From the NCBI RefSeq assembly GCF_006440675.2, contig NZ_CP083951.1:2761501-2825500 (forward strand): a DNA stretch of 64,000 nucleotides, read 5' to 3'. The position numbers were made by a program, and so were the translations under genes. Of the stretch, positions 18,076 to 27,172 are shown one piece after another. Source of the stretch: Mesorhizobium sp. B2-8-5. GTDB lineage: Bacteria > Pseudomonadota > Alphaproteobacteria > Rhizobiales > Rhizobiaceae. Position 1 is the stretch's first letter; each line of letters begins with the position of its first letter. The notes under the pieces were generated by a model, which saw only the letters and a list, made by a program, of their open reading frames with translations, was not told the DNA's origin and searched no databases.

Positions 18076-19124
18076 GCTGCGCGGCTCTTGCGCAACTTGG
18101 TCAGGAAAAGGTCGAGCGCGACCGCGCCGATCGTCACCGCGCCGAGGAATATCTGTTGCACATGCGGACCGGGAGAGAGCAGGGCGAGCCCGATCTGAAG
18201 CTCCGCCAGCAACAACGCGCCGCCCAGGGTGCCGATGATCGTGCCCTTGCCGCCGCTGAGGCTCGCCCCGCCGATGATGACGGCCGCGAAAACCGGAAAT
18301 GTCTGCGACAGGCCGATATCGGGCTGGCTGGTCTGGATGAAGGAGAAGTCGAGGACGCCCGCGATAGCCGCAAGGATCGAGCACAGAATGAAGGCGAGGA
18401 TCTTGTAGCGCCTGACCGGCAGGCGGGCGAGTTTACCCGCCTCGGGATTGCCGCCGATCGCCATCAGCCGGAAGCCGAACAGCGAGCGGTGCAAAAGGAA
18501 GCCAACGACAATTGCGATGCCGAGCATCCAGAAGATTTCCACCGACAGGCTGTATTTGCCGACGTTTTGGGTGAGCCCGATGAAGAAGTTCAGTTCGCCC
18601 TGGTCGACATTGCCTCCCGGCGGCGGATAATTCGGGTTGAATGTGCCGGTGTTGCTGATCCAGAGCGACAGCCCGTAGAGCAGGTTGTAGCTGCCCAATG
18701 TGACGATGAAGGACGGGATTTTCAAACCCGTCACCATGAACCCGTTGAACAGTCCGACCAGGATGCCGACGCCGATTGCGATCGGGATTGCCAGGTAGAC
18801 CGAAACACCCCACAGGATCCACACGACCGCCAGCGTGTTTGCCGCCAGCCCATACATCGCGCCGAACGACAGGTCGATTTCGCCGACGACGATGACAAGG
18901 GTCAGTCCCATCGCCATGATGGCGACGGAACTCATGGCTCTCAGCACCGAGACGGCGAGATTGGGATTGGCGAAGTTCGGATTGATAAAGACGAAGACGA
19001 GCGCGACCACGATAACGGCGGCAAACAGGCCGCCAATACGCAACGCCGCATCGATGGTCGCCTTTCCCGCAGCGGAAAACCCTTGGCGCCGCTCGGCTGG
19101 CTGCGTGGTTTCGCCTGAATGCAT
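18072..19124 (-). CDS. Sugar ABC transporter permease (RbsC type)
   Basis: 350-aa membrane protein with a 27-residue polar start, then 8-10 hydrophobic segments. Family signatures: VVGEIDLSFGAMYG, IPSFIVTLGSYNLLYGLSLW and GGASLSGGKGTIIGTLGG. It partners with the ATPase at 16579 and the binding protein at 19224. Confidence 0.92.
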   Translation of the reverse strand: MHSGETTQPAERRQGFSAAGKATIDAALRIGGLFAAVIVVALVFVFINPNFANPNLAVSVLRAMSSVAIMAMGLTLVIVVGEIDLSFGAMYGLAANTLAVVWILWGVSVYLAIPIAIGVGILVGLFNGFMVTGLKIPSFIVTLGSYNLLYGLSLWISNTGTFNPNYPPPGGNVDQGELNFFIGLTQNVGKYSLSVEIFWMLGIAIVVGFLLHRSLFGFRLMAIGGNPEAGKLARLPVRRYKILAFILCSILAAIAGVLDFSFIQTSQPDIGLSQTFPVFAAVIIGGASLSGGKGTIIGTLGGALLLAELQIGLALLSPGPHVQQIFLGAVTIGAVALDLFLTKLRKSRAA

Positions 19125-19223
19125 CCGTACCTCAAAGATTTTGTTGCCGCAGCGGCTGCGAAATGACCGTGAGCCAGAATCGGACGGGCCGCAAGACGCA
19201 GACCCGTCCTGTCGGTGCGGTCG

Positions 19224-20342
19224 CTATTTTTGCGACATCGTGGTGTCGAGTTCCTTGCGCGCCTGCTCGACGCCGTCCTTCATCACCGCCTTGAGCGTCT
19301 GCGTGTTGGGCAGGATGACGCCATTCTTCAGGAATTGCGCGCAGGCCGGCGCCCCGAAAGCGGCCTGATCGGGCCAGCGCTGGTCGAGTTGGGCGACCTG
19401 GATGCCTTTCTCGATCGCGTCGAGCTGCCCTTTGGACGAATTCCAGCCAATCGTGAAGACCTTTCCTGTCAGGCCAAGGCTCTCGATCGCTCGGTCGGCA
19501 TGTTCGGCGCCGATGTCGACGTTCTCAATGAACTGAACGTCCGGATTGGCTGTCAGAAACGAGCGGAAGACATCGAATGTCTTGCCCGGCTCATAGCTGG
19601 TGTTGAGACCATTGGATGCCGACGTCACGAATTTGGCGTCGGGGATCGCGGCTTTGATGCCGTCCTCAAAACCTTTCATGCGGCCCTGCGCCCAGAATTG
19701 CGTCGGGTCGCCGCCGGAAACCGCGAAGACCTTGATGTCGGACTTGTTGTTGTCCTTGATCCACTTCAGCACGGTTTCGGCTGCGGTATGGCCTTCCTTG
19801 TCCGGAATCTGAGTGAAGTTGGTGAACTCATGCCCGCGCGACGTAACGCCGGCTGTAAAGACCGGAATGCCCTGATCCATCAGCTTGTTGGTGATGGCCG
19901 TCATCGCGTCCGAACTGACGGGCTCGATGCCGATGCAGTCGATCTCGCCAGTTGCAAGCTTGGCCTCGATCTGGCTGACCTGCTGGTTCGGGTCATTTTG
20001 CACCGGCGCGATCGCCGAACACTCCATCGGATAGATGTCCTTGCCCATCTTGCAGCCCATGTCGAAGCCCGCTTTGTACTGCGGCGAGAACAACGGAATG
20101 CCCGAGGCCTGGTAGGAGAAGACGTAATTGATCGACTCGCCTTTCTTGATCTTCTCGGCGATGCGGTCGGCGAGCTTGAAAGTGCCCCAATCCCGCTTCA
20201 CTTCGAACGGGGCTCCTTCGACCTTTTCGCCTGTTGACGGGATCTGGCTTTCGCTGGCGTTCTGTGCGAACGCGGTCGCTGCGACTGCCAGAGTGGCGCA
20301 GCTTGCCGCTGCAAGCAACATATGACGATATGAAATACCCAC
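19224..20342 (-). CDS. Sugar ABC transporter, periplasmic binding protein
   Basis: 372-aa secreted protein starting at GTG 20342, with GGAGGAAGAA just upstream. The signal peptide is at about 1-27 (HMLLAAASCATLAVAATAFA). The mature part shows a type I binding fold (SINYVFSYQASGIPLFSPQY, GIPVFTAGVTSRGHEF, VKVFAVSGGDPTQFWAQG-like segments). It is longer at its N-terminus than ribose-binding proteins, a feature of some sugar-acid or polyol binding proteins. Part of the 16579-23187 operon. Confidence 0.88.
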   Translation of the reverse strand: MGISYRHMLLAAASCATLAVAATAFAQNASESQIPSTGEKVEGAPFEVKRDWGTFKLADRIAEKIKKGESINYVFSYQASGIPLFSPQYKAGFDMGCKMGKDIYPMECSAIAPVQNDPNQQVSQIEAKLATGEIDCIGIEPVSSDAMTAITNKLMDQGIPVFTAGVTSRGHEFTNFTQIPDKEGHTAAETVLKWIKDNNKSDIKVFAVSGGDPTQFWAQGRMKGFEDGIKAAIPDAKFVTSASNGLNTSYEPGKTFDVFRSFLTANPDVQFIENVDIGAEHADRAIESLGLTGKVFTIGWNSSKGQLDAIEKGIQVAQLDQRWPDQAAFGAPACAQFLKNGVILPNTQTLKAVMKDGVEQARKELDTTMSQK

Positions 20343-20392
20343 TTCTTCCTCCCTGTTCTTGATCTCTTGGCGACGAGGCTGCTTTCGCGTCG

Positions 20393-21532
20393 CTATACCA
20401 ACCCCAAGACCTTCTCGCTGCGGTAGCCCTCCACAACGTCTTCAATGACTTCGATGCCGAGCCCGGGACCCGTCGGCGGATAGACCCAGCCATCGACGTG
20501 TTCAAAGGGTTTGGTGACGAGATCGTGCTGCATCGGATTGCGCAGCGGTTTGAACTCGAACAGCTTGCACGATGGCGAGTTGAACGAAATGGCGAGGCTG
20601 GCCGCCGTCACGATGGCCGATGACCAGGCATGGGCATTGGCCTGGCGGCGGTAGAACTCGCAGCGCTCGGTCACCTTCTTGAAGCCGGTGATGCCTTCGG
20701 CCCGGCCGGGATCGACGCCGATCACATCCACCGTTCCGGTCGCGATGACCCGCTCGAACTGTTCCAGCGTCCATTCGCGTTCGCCATAAGCGATACGGGT
20801 TGTCGTCTTGGAGCGAAGGTTGGCATAGCCCTCGGGATCCCAGGCGCCGAGCGGTTCCTCGATCCAGGCGAGATTGTATTCCTCCATCGCCTTGGCGCGG
20901 CGCACCGCATCGGTGACATCCCATTTGATGTTGATGCCGTTGTCGATCATCAGCATCTTGTCGCCAAGCACCTCGCGCATCGCCTTGACGTATGCCACGT
21001 CGCGCTTGTGGTCATAGCCGAGATTGGCGTTGCCGCGCTTGCCGAAGCCCGTCTTCAGCCCCTGCAGTCCAGTCGATACCCATTCGGCCGTCTCTTCGGC
21101 CATCTCTTCGATGGATTCGTAATGCGCATGGCAAGAGGCGATCGCCGGCAGCCGCTCGTGGACGCAGCCCCCCAGCAGGTCGAGGACGCTGCGGCCCAGC
21201 GCCTTGCCCTTCAGATCCCACAATGCGATGTCGATCGCGGCCGTGGCGTAGGAGGCGATGCCGCCATGATAGCCGTACCACCAGGCCTGCTGCTTGTTCT
21301 GCCGCCACAACGCCTCGGTCTGCACCGGATCCTTGCCGATCAGGTTGGGCGCCATGCCTTCGATGATCGCCTTGGCGGCGAAATTCGCTTCGGGGAATTG
21401 GGTAATCGATTCACCCCAGCCGACCTGACCGTCATCGGCGGTAATCTTCGCGAGGCACAAATGCCGCAGCGCGTTGAAGTCGTTGGGTTCCGGGTAGCTG
21501 ACCGGAATGGCTTCGATCCTGGCGATCTTCAT
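20393..21532 (-). CDS. Enolase-superfamily (mandelate racemase/MLE) dehydratase
   Basis: 379-aa enzyme. Active-site features: KTGFGK (about 160), metal ligands in LMIDNGI, WIEEPL and AYGEREW, and His in NAHAWSSA near 310. The MR-type His/Asp arrangement suggests dehydration of an acid sugar to a 2-keto-3-deoxy acid. It lies between a lactonase gene upstream and an ABC importer downstream in the same operon, giving an import, lactone opening and dehydration order. Substrate not determinable. Confidence 0.85.
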   Translation of the reverse strand: MKIARIEAIPVSYPEPNDFNALRHLCLAKITADDGQVGWGESITQFPEANFAAKAIIEGMAPNLIGKDPVQTEALWRQNKQQAWWYGYHGGIASYATAAIDIALWDLKGKALGRSVLDLLGGCVHERLPAIASCHAHYESIEEMAEETAEWVSTGLQGLKTGFGKRGNANLGYDHKRDVAYVKAMREVLGDKMLMIDNGINIKWDVTDAVRRAKAMEEYNLAWIEEPLGAWDPEGYANLRSKTTTRIAYGEREWTLEQFERVIATGTVDVIGVDPGRAEGITGFKKVTERCEFYRRQANAHAWSSAIVTAASLAISFNSPSCKLFEFKPLRNPMQHDLVTKPFEHVDGWVYPPTGPGLGIEVIEDVVEGYRSEKVLGLV

Positions 21533-21545
21533 GGTGGGCCGGTCC

Positions 21546-22424
21546 TTATCCGATCGCGCCGCGGAACAGCGGCATGCCTTCGACGCCGAGGCTTACTTCT
21601 ATGAGGTTTCCGGTCATCGCGGCGCCGCTCGTATCGAACGGCCCCATGTCGCAGCAGAACAGCTTGCCGCCCTTGCCAAAGCAACAATTGAGGATGGTGC
21701 CGCCGGTTTCCAGGAACTCGACGTGCCTGCCGTCCCTGGAGAAATGGTCGACGCCACCGGCCGCGACGGCGGTGATCCAGAAATCGCCTTTCTCATCGAT
21801 CTTCAACCCATCAGGAATGTGTCCCTCCGGCATTTTGCACAACAGCGACTTGCTGCCGTCGGGTTTGCGGCGAATGACGTTCAACGTGTAAGATTCGACC
21901 CAGACGATCGAACCGTCCTTCTCGACAACGATGCCGTTCGGATAGACGTGATCGAGCTCCTCGAGGATCCTGGCGACGCCGTTCTTTTCGATGACCACGA
22001 TCCGGCCCGGATGCGGCTTGTCGGCCTGGTTCCAATCGCCTGAATCGGTGAAGTAAAGCCTGCCGTCCGGACCGAAGCTCAGGTCGTTCGGGCCGTCGAA
22101 CTTCTTGCCGTCGGCTTCCGTCACGAGAATTTCGACTTTCCCGTTGGGCAAGGTCTTCTGGATGGACGGCGGTCTGTGCACCGGCGCGACCCACGAACCG
22201 ACATTCGGGGTCTGCGTCGAATAGACTGCGCCGTCGCTGCCCAGCATGCAGGCGTTCGGGCCGCCGCCGACAAAGGCATATTGCCCTTGCTTGCCGGTCT
22301 TCGGGTCCCAGACTCCGATCTCGCTGGCGTAGGTGTTGGCGTAGATGACGCGCCCGTCGTCAAGTTCGTAGGGACCTTCGGGATGCCCGAGCCCCTTGGC
22401 CCGGATGACCTGCGGTTTCTTCAC
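21546..22424 (-). CDS. SMP-30/gluconolactonase-family lactonase
   Basis: 292-aa six-bladed beta-propeller. Characteristic segments are GLGHPEGPYEL (first metal-binding Glu), GPNDLSFGPDGRLYFTD (Asn ligand), PNGIVVEKDGSIVWVES and IPDGLKIDEKGDFWIT (Asp ligand). These hydrolyse sugar lactones, with Ca or Zn, to the free acids. It sits between an SDR and an enolase-family dehydratase. Paralogue of 45360-46262, with which it shares most propeller motifs. Confidence 0.87.
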   Translation of the reverse strand: MKKPQVIRAKGLGHPEGPYELDDGRVIYANTYASEIGVWDPKTGKQGQYAFVGGGPNACMLGSDGAVYSTQTPNVGSWVAPVHRPPSIQKTLPNGKVEILVTEADGKKFDGPNDLSFGPDGRLYFTDSGDWNQADKPHPGRIVVIEKNGVARILEELDHVYPNGIVVEKDGSIVWVESYTLNVIRRKPDGSKSLLCKMPEGHIPDGLKIDEKGDFWITAVAAGGVDHFSRDGRHVEFLETGGTILNCCFGKGGKLFCCDMGPFDTSGAAMTGNLIEVSLGVEGMPLFRGAIG

Positions 22425-22437
22425 GATTCTCCTCCCT

Positions 22438-23187
22438 TCACCAGGTGACCATTCCGCCGGTGAAATTCACCGCCTGGCCGGTCATGTATGACGCCGCATC
22501 CGACAACAGGAACCAAATGAGGCCTGCGCACTCGTCAGCCGTCGCCGCGCGGCCCAGCGGCACGGCGCGGGTGCGAGCGCTCTCCAGTTCCGCGATCTCG
22601 GCTTGGCGCAGCTTCGACACGCCTGCCAGCACGTGATCTTGCATCGGCGTGTCGACAATGCCCGGGCAGATTGCATTGACCCTTACAGGTCGCGATGCCA
22701 GCGCATAGGCAAAGGAGCGGGTAATGGAGGTAATAGTCGTCTTGGAAGCCGCATAGGCGGCGACCTCGACGGTTGCAGCCAGTTTCGCGGAACTCGAAGA
22801 CAGGTTGACGATCGCGCCGCCCGGTTTAAGGCGCGGGCCGATCTGCTGGCAGAGGAAAAAAATCGACTCGGCGTTGACGGTCTGAATCCGCCGCCAGTCT
22901 TCAAGGCTAACGTCGAAGATCGACTTGATCAAAATAATGCCGTGCGAGTTCACCATGTAGTCGAAACCATCGGCAGCCTCGGCAAGACGGGCGCGGGCAT
23001 CGGCATCAGACAGGTCGATCGTCAATGTTTTGCATCCGGCGGATTTGACATCGGCGAGCTTTTCTTCGTCGATATCGACAGCAATGACGTCAATGCCTTG
23101 TCGCATAAGCCGCAATGCGGCAGCCTTGCCGATGCCGCTGCCGGCTCCGGTCACGACGCCGCGACGATTTCGCGCTGGCGAACCCAT
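22438..23187 (-). CDS. SDR-family oxidoreductase
   Basis: 249-aa short-chain dehydrogenase with TGAGSGIG (about 13-20), NSHG in place of the usual NNAG, Ser in VNLSSSSA, YAASK and the C-terminal end DAASYMTGQAVNFTGGMV. First gene of the 23187-16579 minus operon; an oxidation of sugar to lactone before the SMP-30 step is likely. The NSHG substitution is mild and does not argue against activity. Confidence 0.87.
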   Translation of the reverse strand: MGSPARNRRGVVTGAGSGIGKAAALRLMRQGIDVIAVDIDEEKLADVKSAGCKTLTIDLSDADARARLAEAADGFDYMVNSHGIILIKSIFDVSLEDWRRIQTVNAESIFFLCQQIGPRLKPGGAIVNLSSSSAKLAATVEVAAYAASKTTITSITRSFAYALASRPVRVNAICPGIVDTPMQDHVLAGVSKLRQAEIAELESARTRAVPLGRAATADECAGLIWFLLSDAASYMTGQAVNFTGGMVTW

Positions 23188-23274
23188 TCAGACGTCCTAC
23201 CTCCCAGCGGCCAACCCGCGGCAGCTTCAAACCACGTCAGGAAGAAGGTGCCGTGCGATATCCCTCGAACTATA

Positions 23275-23290
23275 TTGAAACGTTATCAAG
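23275..23290. promoter_or_regulatory. Candidate LacI-family operator (A4)
   Basis: TTGAAACGTTATCAAG, a near-palindrome (TTGAAACG against TTGATAACG on the other strand), 88 nt upstream of the SDR start at 23187. It is related to A3 by the AAACGTT core. Confidence 0.5.
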
Positions 23291-23534
23291 ACATGCAAGC
23301 AATTTCTGTCCGGCTCTCAAACGCGGGCTCGACGGATCACGTTCGCTTGAGCATATCCCTTTCGGCGATTTCGCCTTGAGCCGACGAAAATAGCCGCAAA
23401 ATGCAGTATTCAGTCGCGGCTTGGCCAATATTCTGAGACTTTGACACGCATGCCGGTCGAGAGCGGCGCGCCCCCTTTTCTTCCAAATCGTGCTGCAGGG
23501 GACGCTTGCAAAGAGGCTAAGTGGTGACTATGAA

Positions 23535-23552
23535 TTGAAACGATATTTTCCC
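23535..23552. promoter_or_regulatory. Candidate LacI-family operator (A5)
   Basis: TTGAAACGATATTTTCCC, 35 nt upstream of the dehydrogenase start at 23587. It repeats GAAACGATAT of A1 and A2, and the right side TTTTCC gives a partial inverted repeat to GGAAAA. Confidence 0.5.
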
Positions 23553-23586
23553 AAAGAGGCCCGATCGCCGTGGAGAATTGAGGATC

Positions 23587-24669
23587 ATGTCATCGGCCAG
23601 AATCGCGGTCATCGAAGGAGACGGCATCGGCAAGGAAGTCGTACCCGAGGGACGTAAGGTCCTTGAAGCAGCGGCGCGTGTTTTCGGGCTGGATTTGCGT
23701 TTCGAGGCGTTCGACTGGGGTTGCGACCATCACGCCCGCTTCGGGCGGATGATGCCGGAAGCCGGCCTCGACAAGATCGCCGGGCATGATGCGATCTTCC
23801 TCGGCGCCATCGGTTGGCCAACCGTGTCCGACGTGGAATCGCTGTGGACGTTGCTGATGCCGATCCGACGCAACTTCCAGCAGTATGTCAATCTGCGGCC
23901 CGTGCGGCTGTTCGGCGGCGTGCCGTCGCCGCTGGCAACGCCCGGCGTGATCGACTTCTACATCGTGCGGGAAAACAATGAGGGCGAATACTCCGAGATC
24001 GGCGGCCGGATGTTTCCCGGCATGGATCAGGAGATGGTCATCCAAAACACGGTGCTGACCCGCTTCGGCTGCGATCGCGTGATGCGCTTTGCCTTCGAGC
24101 TCGCCATGAAGCGCAAACGCAGGCTGACCTCCGCAACCAAATCCAACGGCATCATTCACACAATGCCATTTTGGGACGAGAGATTCCGTGCTGTCGCCAA
24201 GGATTACCCCGCGGTCGCGACCGAGCAGTTTCACATCGACATTCTGGCCGCGCATTTCGTCGGACGCCCGTCGCGCTTCGACGTGGTGGTGGCAAGCAAT
24301 CTGTTCGGCGATATCCTGTCGGATCTCGGCCCGGCGGTGACCGGAACGATCGGCATTGCACCTTCCGGCAACCTCAATCCGGAGCGCAGGTTTCCATCCA
24401 TGTTCGAGCCCGTGCACGGTTCAGCGCCTGACATCGCCGGCAGGAACATCGCCAATCCGATTGGCCAGATCTGGTCGGGCGCGATGATGCTGGACCACCT
24501 AGGGGCGACCGAAGCCGCTGCTGCCATCGTCTCGGCGATCGAGCGGGTGCTTCTGTCAGGCGAGAACCTGACGCGCGACATGGGTGGCACGGCCTCGACC
24601 AGCGCGCTCGGCCAGGCCATAGCCGATGCCGTTTCAGCTCACCCCGCGGAGACGCGTCGCCATGGCTGA
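23587..24669 (+). CDS. Isocitrate/isopropylmalate/tartrate dehydrogenase-family enzyme
   Basis: 360-aa beta-decarboxylating dehydrogenase, closest in pattern to tartrate or D-malate dehydrogenase. Elements: IAVIEGDGIGKEV at the N-terminus, LRPVRLF, substrate-binding VRENNEGEYSE (about 124-134), catalytic KSN in TKSNGI, the Asp/NLFGDILSDLG motif, and EPVHGSAPDIAGRNIANP. It should oxidise a 2-hydroxy acid with NAD, with or without decarboxylation. ATG 23587 is preferred to TTG 23578. First of a seven-gene operon to 29472; the next gene starts 8 nt inside it. Confidence 0.85.
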   Translation: MSSARIAVIEGDGIGKEVVPEGRKVLEAAARVFGLDLRFEAFDWGCDHHARFGRMMPEAGLDKIAGHDAIFLGAIGWPTVSDVESLWTLLMPIRRNFQQYVNLRPVRLFGGVPSPLATPGVIDFYIVRENNEGEYSEIGGRMFPGMDQEMVIQNTVLTRFGCDRVMRFAFELAMKRKRRLTSATKSNGIIHTMPFWDERFRAVAKDYPAVATEQFHIDILAAHFVGRPSRFDVVVASNLFGDILSDLGPAVTGTIGIAPSGNLNPERRFPSMFEPVHGSAPDIAGRNIANPIGQIWSGAMMLDHLGATEAAAAIVSAIERVLLSGENLTRDMGGTASTSALGQAIADAVSAHPAETRRHG

Positions 24670-25531
24670 ACTGCCCTTCGTCGATACGCATTTCCATCTG
24701 CACGACATGAAACACCGGCAGCTTCGCTATGGCTGGCTGGAACCCGACGCGGTTCATGGCTTTCTGGCTGACACCGATCCACTGAAATCGCAGCATTATC
24801 TCGTCAAGGACTACATCGCCGAAATCCGCTTTTCCAACGTGCCCAAGGCCGTGCACGTTCAAGCCGCGGTCAATACGCCCGATCCGGTGGTCGAAACTGC
24901 CTGGCTGCAGGCTTTTGCCGACCAGACGGGCTATCCGCACGGCATCATCGCGGAATGCCATTTCGCCCGACCCGACGCGGCGAGCGTGCTCGACCAGCAT
25001 CTGAAGTATCCGAATGTGCGCGGCATTCGCAATTTTGGCGACGGGCGCTACCTTGTCGATGCCGCCTGGCGGCGCGGCTTCGCCGAGCTTGGCTCCCGCA
25101 ATCTGGTTTCCTGCATCGACACGCGGGTCGAACTGGCCGACGACATTCTGGACCTCGCCCGGGCCTTTCCGGACACGCAGATCTGTATCGACCATTGCGC
25201 GATTCCGATGGGCCGCGATCAGGCGAGCTTCCGGCGTTGGCGCGGCGCAATGAACGTGATGGCGAAGTCATCCAATGTCACCATGAAGATCTCAGGGCTG
25301 GGCATGGGCGATCCGCAGTGGACGGTCGAAACCATCCGCCCTTACGTGCTGGGCAGCATCGAGGCGTTCGGCGCGGACAGGGTGGTCTTTGGCACGAACT
25401 GGCCGGTCGACCGCATGTTCAGCTCATATCCGGATGTCATAAACGCCTATGCCGAGATCATTTCCGGCTTTCCGAAAATCGAGCAAGCAGCGATGTTTTC
25501 CGGTAATGCAGAGCGGCTGTTCAGGATTTGA
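24662..25531 (+). CDS. Amidohydrolase-2 family hydrolase (lactonase-like)
   Basis: 289-aa TIM-barrel metal hydrolase. The metal-binding start is FVDTHFHLHD (residues 6-15). CIDHCAIPMG and a C-terminal FGTNWPVDRMFSSY (catalytic Asp) are typical of the L-fuconolactonase/4-sulfomuconolactonase branch. The start ATG 24662 overlaps the preceding gene by 8 nt. The most likely reaction is hydrolysis of a lactone or a C-C bond of a keto acid; neither can be chosen from sequence alone. Confidence 0.8.
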   Translation: MAELPFVDTHFHLHDMKHRQLRYGWLEPDAVHGFLADTDPLKSQHYLVKDYIAEIRFSNVPKAVHVQAAVNTPDPVVETAWLQAFADQTGYPHGIIAECHFARPDAASVLDQHLKYPNVRGIRNFGDGRYLVDAAWRRGFAELGSRNLVSCIDTRVELADDILDLARAFPDTQICIDHCAIPMGRDQASFRRWRGAMNVMAKSSNVTMKISGLGMGDPQWTVETIRPYVLGSIEAFGADRVVFGTNWPVDRMFSSYPDVINAYAEIISGFPKIEQAAMFSGNAERLFRI

Positions 25532-25538
25532 TGGCACG

Positions 25539-26018
25539 ATGAGCGAAACCGCCCATACAATAGAAGCGGTGCACCACATCGGCATGACGGTGGCCAGCCT
25601 TGAAACCGCGCTCCGCTTCTGGGAGGCATTTCTGGGCAAGCCCGCGCGCTGGACCACCGTGCTCGACAGGCCTTATCTCAGCCGCGTCGTCGGTTATCCG
25701 AACGTCGCCATCAACGCGGCGTTCATCGACCTGCCTGGCGGTGGTGTGATCGAATTGCTCGATTATCAGGTTGCCGGCCGGACGGCGAATGCGGACGCGA
25801 CCGCCAACCCCGGCAACGTGCATCTTTGCCTGAAAGTCACCGATGCGCGCTCCACCTGGCAGCGCGCTGTCGATTGCGGCGCGAAGCCGATCTCGCCGGA
25901 TGGTCCGGTGGCGATCGACGGCGGCCCCAACATCGGCGCTGAGGCGGCTTATCTGCGCATTCACGACGGCATTACGCTGGAACTTTTCCAGGCACCGAGG
26001 AAGGATCGATCCGCATGA
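25539..26018 (+). CDS. VOC-family (glyoxalase/bleomycin resistance) protein
   Basis: 159 aa with two beta-alpha-beta-beta-beta modules. Metal ligands fit the vicinal oxygen chelate pattern: His in AVHHIGM (about 11), Glu in VIELLDY, His in NVHLCLKV, Glu in TLELFQAP. It could be an epimerase, lyase or dioxygenase-like enzyme on an acyl-CoA or keto acid. Paralogue of the VOC gene at 35060-35533; the two share HH.G.TV.SLE and the GYP segment. The stop overlaps the next start (ATGA). Confidence 0.82.
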   Translation: MSETAHTIEAVHHIGMTVASLETALRFWEAFLGKPARWTTVLDRPYLSRVVGYPNVAINAAFIDLPGGGVIELLDYQVAGRTANADATANPGNVHLCLKVTDARSTWQRAVDCGAKPISPDGPVAIDGGPNIGAEAAYLRIHDGITLELFQAPRKDRSA

Positions 26019-26347
26019 TCAAGCGCATCAGTTTCCTGCGCCGCAAGGAAGGCATGAGCCAGGAAGATTTCTTCGCTCACTGGACAGGGCCGCATGCCGA
26101 TATCGTGCGCCAGATGCCGGGCCTGCGCGGGCTTCGCTTCGGCCGCGTGCAAAGCTGGACGCCGGCGGAGGATGCCTGGGACGGCGTCGGCGAGATTTGG
26201 TTCGACAGCGTCGAGGACGCGCTGAAAGCCTTCGCCACCGAACCATTCAAGAGCCTCCTCGTCGAAGATCGGAAGAAATTCACCCGCGAAATACAGGCAT
26301 GTTTCGTCACCGAGCAGACGGCGGTGCAACCACCGGCAATTGGCTGA
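26015..26347 (+). CDS. EthD-family small protein
   Basis: 110-aa ferredoxin-like fold protein of the EthD/dimeric alpha-beta barrel family (IKRISFLRRKEGMSQEDFFA, then HWTGPHADIV, about 23-32). Members occur in degradation operons as decarboxylases, cyclases or isomerases, or with no assigned role. Translationally coupled to the VOC gene. Function here unassigned. Confidence 0.78.
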   Translation: MIKRISFLRRKEGMSQEDFFAHWTGPHADIVRQMPGLRGLRFGRVQSWTPAEDAWDGVGEIWFDSVEDALKAFATEPFKSLLVEDRKKFTREIQACFVTEQTAVQPPAIG

Positions 26348-26358
26348 AGGACGGCTCC

Positions 26359-27126
26359 ATGGCTTTCAACATCGGTTCCGGGCTTGAAGGCAAAAGCGTC
26401 GTTGTCACCGGCGGCAGCGGCGGCATAGGCCGCGAGGTCTGCCTGGCCTTCGCTGCCGCCGGATCACGTGTCGCGGTCGTCGATCTCGATCAGGGCAAGG
26501 TCGATGCGGTCGCTGCCGAAATGGAAGCCGGTCCGCATCTTCCGATCGCATGTGACCTGAAGCCGATCGAACATTACAAGACGCTGATAGAAAAGGTCGT
26601 GACCGTGTTCGGCGGCATCGACGTCCTGGTCTGCACGGCTGCGGTCCTGATCCGCCGGCCCAGCGTTTTCGACGTGAGCGAGGCGGACTGGGACCTCCAG
26701 CATGACGTCAACCTGAAAGCATCCTTCTTCCTGAATCAGGCGGTGGCGCGGGTCATGAAGGACCAGGGAAGGGGCGGCCGCATTATCAATTTCACCTCGC
26801 AAGGCTGGCAGAGTGGCGGTTTCGGCGGCTCCGTGGCGTATGCCGCCACCAAAGGCGGCGTCGTGTCGATGACGCGCGGACTGGCGCGGTCGCTCGCCAA
26901 GGACAAGATAACCGTAAATGCGGTATCCCCGGGCGCGGCCGACACGGCCATGATGCGCTCCGGAATGGATCAGGCGGCGCTCGACGCGCAAGTCGCCCAG
27001 ATACCGCTCGGCTACATGGCCGCGCCGTCGGATCTGGCAGGCACGGTGCTGTTCCTGGCCTCAGACCATGCCGGCTACATTACCGGCGCTACCATCAACG
27101 TCAGCGGCGGCTGGCTGATGTACTGA
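26359..27126 (+). CDS. SDR-family oxidoreductase
   Basis: 255-aa short-chain dehydrogenase with TGGSGGIG (about 17-24), Ser/Gln in NFTSQG where NxSS is usual, YAATK, and end DHAGYITGATINVSGG. Start ATG 26359 follows the EthD stop by 11 nt. It is followed 46 nt later by another SDR; both probably act on successive intermediates of the 23587-29472 pathway. Confidence 0.86.
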   Translation: MAFNIGSGLEGKSVVVTGGSGGIGREVCLAFAAAGSRVAVVDLDQGKVDAVAAEMEAGPHLPIACDLKPIEHYKTLIEKVVTVFGGIDVLVCTAAVLIRRPSVFDVSEADWDLQHDVNLKASFFLNQAVARVMKDQGRGGRIINFTSQGWQSGGFGGSVAYAATKGGVVSMTRGLARSLAKDKITVNAVSPGAADTAMMRSGMDQAALDAQVAQIPLGYMAAPSDLAGTVLFLASDHAGYITGATINVSGGWLMY

Positions 27127-27172
27127 CCGGCGACCGCAAGAAGGCCAGGTCCAGATCAGAGGAGGATGAACC

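Larger units (their letters stand above)
23188..23586. other. Divergent control region between two catabolic operons
   Basis: 399 nt without a convincing gene, between the minus operon starting at 23187 and the plus operon starting at 23587. It holds operator-like sites A4 (23275-23290) and A5 (23535-23552), each close to one of the two operons. Small open frames here have no homology signal and poor starts. Confidence 0.6.

Noticed and set aside
18076..18384. N-terminal extension of the ATPase at 16579-18075
   Set aside because: The extra 103 codons lie within the permease gene in another frame and resemble no ATPase N-terminus; ATG 18075 with ATGA overlap is the natural start.
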